64,000 nt of DNA from Varroa destructor (taxonomy: Eukaryota > Arthropoda > Arachnida > Mesostigmata > Varroidae). Below the pieces are notes generated by a model. It was not told where the DNA came from and did no database searches. It saw only the letters and a list, made by a program, of their open reading frames with translations. The position numbers and the translations under genes were made by a program. The stretch's first letter is position 1; each line of letters starts with the position of its first letter. The DNA is taken from NCBI RefSeq assembly GCF_002443255.2, contig NW_019211458.1:21871643-21935642 (forward strand), written 5' to 3'. Positions 48,867 to 61,007 of the stretch are shown piece by piece.

Positions 48867-49710
48867 TTCGCACTGAGGGCGCACTGGTCTTATGAATTAC
48901 ACATTGGCCCATTAAAGCTGTATTGACAAACGGCTAATGACATGTCCAATATACTTCGTTACATCTTTGATTTAAGAAGTATTCGACTAGTTCAATCGAA
49001 GAATAAATATAGCTGTTAATTGTGTCAACGGTGCTTTGTTTTTCTGGGACACAGAGTGCCGGCACGGTTTAATTATGAAAAAAAAAGGTCAATGGACATG
49101 TGAATAGCGCTAGGGGCACATTGTGGTCGAAGTTCGGCGAACGTGTAGTGTGCTACTGTTGTGTAGTGACGGCTAAAAAACCGACAGTTTCAACATAGGC
49201 TTTCGTATTTTAGTGACTTTTACTCGTATGTCAAGGTTAGTTATTATTAATTAATCTTAAGCTGGCGTAGTATTCATCTCTAAGCTTCATCGTTCTCTAT
49301 CCATTGTCTTTGTGGCTATGGTTCATTCTTTCTCACTACAGCCATACGTTAAACAAAGGCTTGATGTTTTCTGCACACACACATTTGCTAAGCCTCTAAA
49401 ACATAATGAACACCTAACAAACGGAAGCAAACGGTAGAACGTTCATTGTTGTGATCATATTACCAAATACACTCCAGATATGACCGAGTGCGGAACATAC
49501 ATATATATATATATATATATTGCGCTGAAAATGAATCCTAGGTAGTTCAATTGATCATAGGTTTCCATAAAGTACCCATCAGAAGTGTGTGTGTGAGGAG
49601 TGCTGTTATCGGCACTTGTTAATCATAATAATGAAAGCATAATATTGAGGCTGCGAGTAAAGTAGCGTTCGGTAAAACAAACATATTCGCATTTTCTTTT
49701 GCAATTCCAG
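48867..49710. other. Divergent promoter region, zinc-finger gene (-) and eIF3l (+)
   Basis: The two genes are divergently arranged with start codons about 840 bases apart. A plausible non-coding first exon of eIF3l ends at 49235 (TGTCAAG followed by donor GTTAGT). The acceptor ATTCCAG sits directly before the eIF3l ATG at 49711. An AT microsatellite lies at 49498-49520. Core promoter motifs cannot be assigned with confidence. Confidence 0.4.
49498..49520. repeat. AT-dinucleotide microsatellite
   Basis: About 11 AT units, seen directly, inside the probable 5' leader intron of eIF3l. Confidence 0.8.
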
Positions 49711-51345
49711 ATGGATAACGATCAATACGACGAAGAGTACTATGACGATGATGATGGGTTATACCAGCTCGAGCCTCATAAGTATGTAATGAGCGAGGCT
49801 ATGCACTTAAACCTGCTATACCTCGGTCAAGCTATCCGCGAGGGCAATCTCGCCGAGATGCAAAATATTTATGAGAGGTCTCTCGTTAACTTGATGGACC
49901 AATATGACAACAAGTTGCCCCCACCAAACGCACCTGAAATTGTCGAAATCCTCACAGACGACGAGCTTCTAATTATTATTTACAAAGAACTCTACTATCG
50001 ACAGATCTATGCGACGGCCACTACCTCAAATGAGGTTACGCTGGACGACCGATTTAGTAGTTACTACAACTACGTGAACCTGTTCAACTACATTCTATCG
50101 TCACAAGGTCCGGTGTCTCTCGATCTACCTAATCAATGGCTGTGGGAAATCATGGACGATTTTGTGTATCAGTTTCAGTCTTTCTCCACGTTCCTTTATA
50201 ACATTCACAAGATGTCGGACGATGACATGGCGTTATGCCAGGCCCATCCAAAGATGTGGAACGTACACTCTGTCCTAAATGTTCTGCACTCGCTGGTGCA
50301 GAAGTCAAATATTAATCAGCAGCTAGAGGTCTTCTCAAAGGGCGGAAATCCGGATGAGGTTGCTGGTGAGTACGGCTCTCGTCCGCTCTATAAGATGCTT
50401 GGCTATTTCTCGCTTATCGCTCTGCTTCGTCTGCACTCACAGCTTGGCGACTATTATCAAGCAATCAAAGTGCTTCAGCACCTCGAACTTAACCGTAAAG
50501 GTCTTTCTCGCGTTCCGGCGTGTCAGGTGTCGACCTACTACTATGTCGGCTTTGCGTACATGATGATGCGCCGATACGAGGACGCTATCCGCACGTTCAG
50601 TGACGTTCTCGTATACATCGGCCGTACCAAGACGTCGTTCCAATCATCCCGTAACTATCAACTGCGTCAGATGAACAATCAGATGGAGAAAATGTACGCG
50701 CTGCTCTCAATCTGCATGGTGCTCCACCCGCAGCGTATGGACGAGTCTGTCCTGCAACAGCTCAAGCTGAAGCATAGCGAGAACATGATGAAAATGTCGC
50801 AGGGTGACCTGGACACGTTCGAGCGCCAATTCTGCGCCGGATGCCCACGTTTTCTGAGTCCGGTCAGTCCGTTTACGTACGACATCCAGAACATGAAGCA
50901 CGAAGAGATCGAGGCGCTAAGCGCACAACCGCAACAGCAACAGTGGAGAGCGTTTCGTGGTGAAGTTGTTGCTCAGATGAACATACCCAACATGCGTAGT
51001 TTCCTTAAGCTGTATACAACTATGCCGGTAGAAAAATTGACAAAGTTTGTCTCGCCTCCTCTGTCACTTATCGAGGAGGGTAAAGCTTGTTCGGAGCAAG
51101 ATCTGCTTAAGCACTCGCATCGACAGCTCATGTGCTTTAAGCACTTGATGAGCAACGTAGTCTGCACCGGCGGTGGTTCACTCGACGGTGAGTTTCAGAC
51201 TGGATCTGACATGGATTTTTTTATTGACAAGGATATGATCCACATTGCCGACACGAAGTTAGCCCGCAAATATGGGGAGTTCTTCGCCAAACAGTACAAT
51301 AGGTTCGAAGAATGGTACGAAACGGTAAAGAAGCTCCAGTTGTAA
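49711..51345 (+). CDS. EIF3L: Translation initiation factor 3 subunit L, single coding exon
   Basis: Subunit L of the eIF3 complex, which binds the 40S ribosomal subunit and helps recruit mRNA in the cytoplasm. The 544-residue frame matches the family nearly end to end: an acidic, Tyr-rich start (DEEYYDDDDGLYQLEP), ILYKELYYRHIYA-type IIYKELYYRQIYA, then FSSYYNYVNLFNYIL, LPNQWLWEIMDDFVYQFQSF and KMWNVHSVLNVLHSLV. The central block holds GEYGSRPLYKMLGYFSLIAL and STYYYVGFAYMMMRRYEDAI. The C-terminal PCI region holds FLKLYTTMPVEKL and ends IDKDMIHIADTKLARKYGEF. Length is close to the vertebrate protein (about 564). I chose the ATG at 49711 because it directly follows a splice acceptor; the frame open to 49699 is intronic. 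Polyadenylation signals follow within 40 bases of the stop. Confidence 0.95.
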   Translation: MDNDQYDEEYYDDDDGLYQLEPHKYVMSEAMHLNLLYLGQAIREGNLAEMQNIYERSLVNLMDQYDNKLPPPNAPEIVEILTDDELLIIIYKELYYRQIYATATTSNEVTLDDRFSSYYNYVNLFNYILSSQGPVSLDLPNQWLWEIMDDFVYQFQSFSTFLYNIHKMSDDDMALCQAHPKMWNVHSVLNVLHSLVQKSNINQQLEVFSKGGNPDEVAGEYGSRPLYKMLGYFSLIALLRLHSQLGDYYQAIKVLQHLELNRKGLSRVPACQVSTYYYVGFAYMMMRRYEDAIRTFSDVLVYIGRTKTSFQSSRNYQLRQMNNQMEKMYALLSICMVLHPQRMDESVLQQLKLKHSENMMKMSQGDLDTFERQFCAGCPRFLSPVSPFTYDIQNMKHEEIEALSAQPQQQQWRAFRGEVVAQMNIPNMRSFLKLYTTMPVEKLTKFVSPPLSLIEEGKACSEQDLLKHSHRQLMCFKHLMSNVVCTGGGSLDGEFQTGSDMDFFIDKDMIHIADTKLARKYGEFFAKQYNRFEEWYETVKKLQL

Positions 51346-51375
51346 AACATTTCACTTGGCCTATATCACCAATGA

Positions 51376-51381
51376 AATAAA
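51376..51381 (+). terminator. Polyadenylation signal AATAAA of eIF3l
   Basis: AATAAA about 30 bases after the eIF3l stop codon, followed by two more AATAAA-type words within 15 bases. Confidence 0.65.
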
Positions 51382-53249
51382 TAAAAATAAATATACCGAA
51401 TAACTAATTAAGCCATGCGCTATCAGTATCATTAATATCGCGACTTGATTATAGCATGCATGTTGTAACAAAATCAGGAAATTTCAGTTCTTAGGTCGAT
51501 GGGCCCGTCGTATAGTTATCGACGGAGATCAAACTTATAACAGCTGCATCAATAAGTCTCAGAGAGCAAATTCATTCGAACCTTACAGTATTTTTCTTTC
51601 TATCTTTCTATTTTTCTTTCAGTATCTTTCTAGTATTTTTATATACCAATCTATGTGTATCCAATAAACATATTAAGAAAATGTCGAAAATATGAAGTCT
51701 CTAAGACTGGTGGGTCTTTTATAATTACCTAATATTTGAAAAAGGCTGGGTAGATGCCAAGGAATTTCTTTTGCATAGCTTACAATAATAATTAAGAATA
51801 TTGCAGAATTGGGATTTATTCAAACTCATTCTAATTTACCATTAATTAGCTAAACGACTGTGTGTAACGGTATCTGTGATGGTGCTGTAAAATTTTTGGT
51901 GGTCAGGTTGTCGAAACTATTAATTATATATATATATATATATAACTGTTAATATTAATACACTAATTATTCACTTACTTCTCGATCACACTGAGTTTGA
52001 AGGCAGCCATTTATACAAGCGTTTTTGAGTTAACTAATCCGTTGGAACGAAATTTCTAGTAGAACGATATTCATGTCAGTTGATGTGACATTTGACATGA
52101 AAATTGATGTAACAAAATAAACCTTTTTTGTCTTATAGGAGTGTTGTGCAACATGTTGCGTTTGTGATCATATTATCGAAATTGAACATGAAATTATCTT
52201 GTAGTCAATGTGCTGTTCCCATAGAAACTCAAATAATGACTTTTAAGAAAGATTTATTGCAGATATTCATCATGCCCATCAACCCTCACTGCAACCTACT
52301 TGCTACGCTAATGAGGCGCTTTAATCGCGTCTAATTGCAGTAGAATAAATTCCTACTTTCCTTTGCCCTTGCATCGCTACTCGTTCTAATACTTAAGTGG
52401 TTACCATTTTTCCTTATAGGATTTTTTTGACTTAATGGAATTTAGAGGATTTATAATGGCGTATTTAGATAACAGGTATGCGAGATCCCTGAGCATCGAT
52501 TAATTATTTTTGGTAGATGGCGCACACTTGCAGTAAACTCTAATCCCAACTGTCCACCTTAATCAATCGCAAACGCAACTGTTTATTTCAAGCTTATAAA
52601 ATAAGATCAATGAATAAAGATTTGCTATGAAAATACGCTTATTATTAACATATTTATTATTATTATTATTAACGCTTATTATTAATATATATAATTGCAT
52701 GTTATATAAGTGTCAGAAAGTAACTAAGCATCTCTGCATTGACAGCCGTCAAAAGGATCAATTAGATTCGCCAATAATTCTCCTAGCGTCTTCTAGGGCG
52801 AAGGGTCTACCAGGTTAATTAGATTGCCGCACCGAAACAGTTTAATTAAAGGTAAATCTTCGTTTCATTAGAGATCATCTGACTGTCAGTATATCATTGC
52901 TCATACCATTTGTGGGGCATGAAACCGGCTAACAATTAGCGATAACGTCGCTTTGAAAACTACGCATGATTGCTTTTATTGTTCGTACATCTAGGCAACA
53001 AACAGTACTCTTCGTAATTGTATGTAACAAGGTCATTTTTATCAATAAAAAGCTTTTAGGAAAAATTTATTTAACTTTCTGGTATTGTATTCTACTCCAC
53101 ATGTATACATAGTTTGTTAAACTTGAATAAAATTACAGCTGCTTGCGACTTTCCTACAGCAGATTACTTCAATGGACCGTTGAATTTATCACGTCTTATT
53201 TTCTGCGTTTATCTACTAGTGTTTATATATTTATTATATGAATTAGCTT
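51382..53249. other. Intergenic stretch, convergent 3' ends
   Basis: About 1.9 kb between eIF3l (+) and RPP30 (-). AT-rich with an AT microsatellite at 51925-51944 and a pyrimidine-rich TTTCTATC-type patch at about 51590-51640. No gene is recognised. Confidence 0.5.
51925..51944. repeat. AT-dinucleotide microsatellite
   Basis: About ten AT units, seen directly. Confidence 0.75.
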
Positions 53250-55387
53250 CTACTCTGTGCGTTGCCGTTTGTACGCTGGTGTTTCTCTGACATCGGTACC
53301 GTCATCATCGACTTCTTGTTTTTGAGTTTCCGCTGCCTGTTTTTGCCCCTTTTGTTGCTGTTTCTGCTGAGTTGGCTGTACTTTAGGCTTAACCTGGCAA
53401 GCTTCGATTAGCCACCGTTCGCCAGGCGGTACCTTGTCAAGAAACTGCGCCATAACTGCACCACGATCCTTTCTTCGGCGTGTCTCCGCATGAACTAATA
53501 CGTTAGACGGCGCATCCCAGACTAAACGACGAGCATAGTCCGCTTCGAGCTCCAGCAGGTGGCCCAAAAAGCTTACGTCTAATGGGCCTGTCAAAGGATT
53601 TGGACAAGAAAGAATGTGTTTTGACTCTTTTTTTACGCTAAAAGCAATAACAAATCAATAGTTTACCATTTGCGGCCATGTATATTTGTCTGCAATATGT
53701 ACATTCAGTGGAATGCTATAAACAAAATGATCTCATTAACTCGCTCTGAACTATCTAAATAAATGCTTTGAGTTTTACATTTGGAGTCGCCATCAAGGAT
53801 TGCACTAGGCGGCTCGATCCTAACACCAATTTGATTTCAATCGTAACGACTCCTTGATCTCTAACATACACCTTACACGTCTGCGATTTCGTTTTTTGTA
53901 ACAACATCGGTGTGACGTTCATGAGTGCTCCAATGTTCTATGTCTGTATGAAAAGTAGATTCTTAAGCAGACCACTAGGGTAAATGGGGGTGAAGAGACA
54001 AAAAATCCAAGACAAGATCCTACAATCAGGACCATTGCATAAGCTATTTAAAAGTATTTTAGAAGGTAAATATGTGTAAACGCATTTTGGACGGCATAGT
54101 TTTTAAAATGTCGCGTTAGTGGCACATGCTATGAACTTCAATACCTCTTTTTTTTATACTATTCCTATGATACAATGTATAATTGACACCAATGAAGTGA
54201 GCTTTCTCATAAGTGATGAGCACAGTAGTTTTTATTGACATTGATGCCTGAAAATTAAAGTTCGCACCCACCTCGGAGAAACTCAGGACTGGAAGTCCCG
54301 GAAGAAAATATAAAACCTGTCCTTTCATGATGCATTAAACGCCGCATACTCCGCAGGGCAACCGCGCGCTTTGGACCCAGCAGCGGCGAATACGCCAACT
54401 CGTAAAAGATTCCTTTCTGTATGGCGTACGATATACAGCTATTCTTGGGGAACGCATACGTCTCGGTCAGAGGATAAAAAAGTATGTCCACACCACCCTG
54501 AAGCGTCGATAAGAGAAATGGAAATTCGTACAAGAACTAATCGTATTTTTCCTACTTCCGTCCTTTATGGTCTGGCCCTTTTGGCGCGTTAAAGACTATT
54601 TTGTGGTCAATGAAAAATAAGTATTAGTATTATATGATTGTTTTTAATCTATTGTAATTATTTATAAATAACCGATTTTTCCGATGCTTCTACAATGACG
54701 TACTCGTGTCAACAAAAAGTACGCATTTCAAGAGCTACTTTTAAACATAAATTATTTAACGTAAATGATGCCACAAGCAAATTTGTTAGTTGCTCTTTTT
54801 TTGGAAATAATGCAAAGCAGGAAACCGGTAACAGCGATAAAACCTACCTGATCGATAATCGAGTTAAGTAGTCCGTGTGTTGTTGGAAAAGCTGCGAGCA
54901 AGTCGTATTCACAGGAGATAGGATTATGTTGAAGTTTATGTGCCTGTTGGTTATCAGACACCTTTCCAGACAGGCGTGTCAATAGCTAAATGAAAAAAGT
55001 GCGAAAGGGTACAAATCTTATTACCGTCATTTTGTTTCCCAGAAGCAGTTCGTTTTAATATTAAGTAACGTCGATTTTTGTAGTGACTCATGTAATGATA
55101 TGTGTATATAAAGACCATATGATAATGTGAATAAACGTTTCGTGTTTTTTTTTTCATACTTTTAGCGTTCTACCCTGTGAGCGAGCTTCCTTAAGGCAGA
55201 ATTCAGGAATGTCGAACTTGATTGGTTTTGGCAAGGGTTGTTTTGTAGATAATTCACTTTCGCCAATTATTACATTGAGAGCCAACGTATTGAAGCCGAG
55301 TTTAAATGCTTTTCTTATACACGCTAACACCTCATGGTCTGGTGTTTTGCAGCCATTTTCATAAACAATTATATTTAGATCACTCAT
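53250..55387 (-). CDS. RPP30: Ribonuclease P/MRP protein subunit p30, four exons, complete
   Basis: Protein subunit of nuclear RNase P (tRNA 5' maturation) and RNase MRP (pre-rRNA cleavage). Model complement(join(53250..53587, 54272..54497, 54848..54985, 55160..55387)) with phases closing to 309 residues. Exon 1 starts MSDLNIIVYENG and includes KAFKLGFNTLALNVII. Exon 2 begins LLTRLSGKVSD, matching the family ILTRLTIIVSD region, and has CEYDLLAAFPTTHGLLNSI. Exon 3 gives GGVDILFYPLTE, the TIM-barrel strand region, and IQKGIFYELAYSPLL. The junction to exon 4 recreates EFLRGPLDVSFLGHLL, followed by SNVLVHAETRRRKDRGAV, matching the conserved LLHGETR block. The C-terminal tail (from about residue 265) is Gln/Lys-rich, acidic, and ends in a basic KRQRTE. 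Length is close to the human protein (268), with a longer tail. Confidence 0.92.
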
Positions 55388-55672
55388 GGCGAGCAAAGGC
55401 ACTTGCTGACGTTCACCTTAAAGTTATCACTAAGAAAAGAACAACGGTTACTACATTCACTACGTTCGACTTCAGATTTTTATTGTAATTTGCAGTCTTT
55501 CGCTTCAAGTGCAAATGAAAGCAACAGCTGTTTTTAACTGCAGGACCGTGGAATTTTTCTTAATATCTTAATCAACGCTTCCGCTGCTTAACCTGACAAC
55601 AATTCAGTGACATCTTGTGAGAACAATTGAAGCAATTTAGGAGGTCATACTATTGAAAAGGGTATTCACACC
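55388..55672. promoter_or_regulatory. Candidate divergent promoter region upstream of RPP30
   Basis: A gap of 285 bases separates the RPP30 start (-) from the candidate plus-strand exon at 55673. Its size and position suit a shared promoter. No TATA or initiator element can be named with confidence. Confidence 0.35.
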
Positions 55673-55918
55673 ATGCCGATGCGTTCGAAATTATCTGAGT
55701 GGCAGACGACACCAGAGCTTACAGATGTAAACAAGCACCTGCACAGCATCGAACGGAGCAATAGCACCATAACAGTTCCCGAAAGTGCGAACCATGCAGT
55801 AAAGCCGTGCGCGAAAGCAATCGAAGATTTTTTGTTTGAAAAAAGAGTAAAGGAAGTACGTTATTCGTTCAATTTCTCTATATTCGTGGCCGTGTGTAAA
55901 AGCTGCATCAAAAAGTAA
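55673..55918 (+). CDS. Candidate small hypothetical protein or first exon
   Basis: An 81-codon frame from ATG to TAA, not recognised. The peptide starts MPMRSKLSEWQTTPELTDVN and contains ITVPESANHAVKPC and AIEDFLFEKRVKE. A donor-like GTACGT follows GAA at about 55857, after which the translation looks random (RYSFNFSIFVAV). It may therefore be a 61-codon first exon of a spliced gene. TFB1M begins downstream at 56620 with its own clear start, so a link to it is not required. It sits 285 bases from RPP30 in divergent orientation. Confidence 0.35.
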   Translation: MPMRSKLSEWQTTPELTDVNKHLHSIERSNSTITVPESANHAVKPCAKAIEDFLFEKRVKEVRYSFNFSIFVAVCKSCIKK

Positions 55919-56619
55919 GGCTGCCATTATTAAAAGGCAGAACATGCTTTGAGGAATGAAGTCACGTTTGCTGGTACATCATATAACGATGACACTCTAT
56001 CGCTCAATCAGTGTAGTAAATCGACGTTTATAAACAACATAATTATTACGTATAAATTGTCGTGTTTGGAAATTAAAGAACGATTAATAAATCAATTGAC
56101 TCATTTAAAATAAAAGAAAGAATAGACGTTGAAAGAAACTAGTGCATAGGGTTGAGGTTCTCAAGTTATAAGGCAACCATTTACACTATGAATGGGATAC
56201 ACTTTATAGGAGGAAAACAAGGCATAATAGTCATAAATGCTTTATTCAACTATGAAACATCATCGACCGTATTATATTAGTCAAAGTCACTAGAATGTAG
56301 GAAGAAGACTTATAAACAACATTTCGTTGTAATTAGTTATACAAAAGTTCATAATGACAATAAAACCTAATATTTGATTATATATATATTATTATTATTG
56401 TAATTTCATATCTATTTTCGAAAGCAATGTGTACATTGATGATTATAATAGTAGAAATGCTAATTAACAGTTACGTTTGAATTTTTCAATTGGTCGGAAT
56501 GTTTTTAGAGTTCATAGACATGCATAATTAAAGCCTTTCCTGTAAATGTTGTACTAGAGCCCATATAAACTACAGGCACTATATGAGTACGGCCCGAAAT
56601 CTAAGGCAACTACTCAAAG
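55919..56619. other. Short intergenic stretch before TFB1M
   Basis: About 700 bases of AT-rich sequence with no recognised gene. It probably holds the TFB1M promoter and 5' leader. Confidence 0.45.
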
Positions 56620-58930
<2,311 letters not shown>

Positions 58931-61007
58931 TTGGTCTTAGTCGTAGTGATTACGCAGGCTATATAATTTGCGTAATTCAGTGCCGAGTAACTATTTTAGC
59001 CTTAAATAAACTCTTGTAAATAAGTAAATATATTAATACTTTAACGACTATTTCTTTGCCCTTGCACCGAATCAATAACGAAACCGAATATGCATTTCTT
59101 CATGTCACCTTATTAGTGGAGGCTAAATAAAAAGCCAGGCCAAATAGGAACTGACTCTACACCAAATGGAAATAACAGCATATTCTTGATATAATGTTCT
59201 TTGATATTCTATCTTTCTGGTTCCAAGCACGAATTCAAAATGTTGTACACTTATTGATTTAGATAGCATCAACGATTATGGTGTAGGGTTTCGACTTCGT
59301 GTGTAAACATAGTGAGTATATACCTGTGCCCAGAGGTTTCGACCTATTCTTTTGTGCTTTGAACACGCCTTATTTAACTAAGCTTAGAATGCTGCAAACG
59401 TATTCCGTATGATAAAAATCTACATCATATGGTGTACAACAATTCCATATATGCATCGTTAATAGAATAATTGTATTAAATTGCCCGGTGCTATCTAGCG
59501 GTCGAAAAAGTTTGTAACTTTTAAACCATACGAGATAAAGCTACGATATTTCGGTACATCGTTTTATTCCCTTTTATTATTTAGGAATTAATGACACCTG
59601 AAAAGTTTGGAAACTATAAATAGGGGAATATAGATTGTGATTGGTATATTTAATCGTGTTGTCGATACCCTGTTTAAGAGGGTCAAAAAGAGAGGACGCT
59701 ATGCCACCTATTAGTTTCTCTAAGGTAGGATAACAAGCGAAATTAAACGGACACAAGTTTAGAGAATATGGAATCCATCGCTTAGTCCTGCTTTCCTCGC
59801 TCTAGGCCGTAATTAAAAAATGCCGATGACATCATGCGTCATTGTCGAACAAACACATTATTGGCTCTTAATAGCTGTGCCTCGACTCGGGCGTGATAAT
59901 AAAGTCGCTTTCTCTCCTGTTCAATGTCGCTCTTTCATCTGGTCGGTGACTCAAACTGAATCTTGAGAGCGCATGTAATTTTCATTGTGCACTGACTTGT
60001 TTAAATAATTCATCGAGAGTGAATAAACCATATTTAGGATACGCCTAATTTTTTTTTATTAAGTTTAGACAAACCCAGCACTCATTTGCTTAATGCATCG
60101 AAGAGAAATATTTTGTTGGCCGTTTCGTCAGGGGCAGGCGAAATTGGTGCGTCTTCCCATGAATGGCCTGTCTGTCGTCAGCACAGTTTAGCATAGTTCT
60201 TATGTTGCATAAAAGGGCATTATAAGATATACGGTAGGTCGTCAGATATCCGGGTGGCGTCTAGGAACCTCAGCTTTTTCTAACGAAACTTCAACAATTC
60301 TTGGTGACCTAAAAAAACTTCGCTTGAAAAATAATTTTTTTTCGAAAATGAACTAGATAAAACTCAGAACAAAAACGATTTCGTCTGCAAATTTTAACTA
60401 GTACACTTTAATCAGCCTTTGATTAAATTGTAAAAATGAAATTCACTTTCATGAGTGTCGAAGGCTTTTATAGTCATATATCTACGCAAGTTAACCATAC
60501 TGATCTACACATCGTCTCGCGTGTGTTAACATTTTCAGGACATACTCAGGGGGCTCAATATCAAGCTTACTATATTTGAAAACTTCAACGACTTTTCAGT
60601 ACGCTTAACATTCAAAAACGTCTGGAGCGAAACGTGCAGTTAGAACATTCGCAAGAGAAGAATCACGAAATCGCCGGCAAAGAGAATAATGGTAAATATA
60701 TGTTGATCCGTTTAGAATTTTCTTACGTTTATGGCGATGTTGCCATTTGTTAAATAGTCTCTTTAACTCCCGTGATAACCCATTGTTTTTTTCCGAAAAG
60801 GCCGCCCCAGGCTTTGTGCTATGCCGGTTGAGGGCAAAAGCGACGGGCAAATGAATATGACCTGTTATATCCAATAGCTCTTAACTGGAATTCGAAGCAT
60901 GATTCATTCGCAAAGGCCATCAGGATTCTAACATATCAACAGTTTCCATTTTCAATTTGATGAATAAAACGGCTTTTCCGAGTTCACGCACAAGAGGTGA
61001 TCCCTCG
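58931..61007. other. Intergenic stretch, convergent 3' ends
   Basis: About 2.1 kb between TFB1M (+) and the septin (-). AATAAA at 59005-59010 is the likely TFB1M polyadenylation signal. The right-hand part probably holds the septin 3' UTR. No further gene is supported. Confidence 0.5.
59005..59010 (+). terminator. Polyadenylation signal AATAAA of TFB1M
   Basis: AATAAA about 75 bases after the TFB1M stop codon, the first such word downstream. Confidence 0.6.

Noticed and set aside
60605..60874. 89-codon minus-strand frame downstream of the septin
   Set aside because: It lies in the probable septin 3' UTR, with no motif and no good start.
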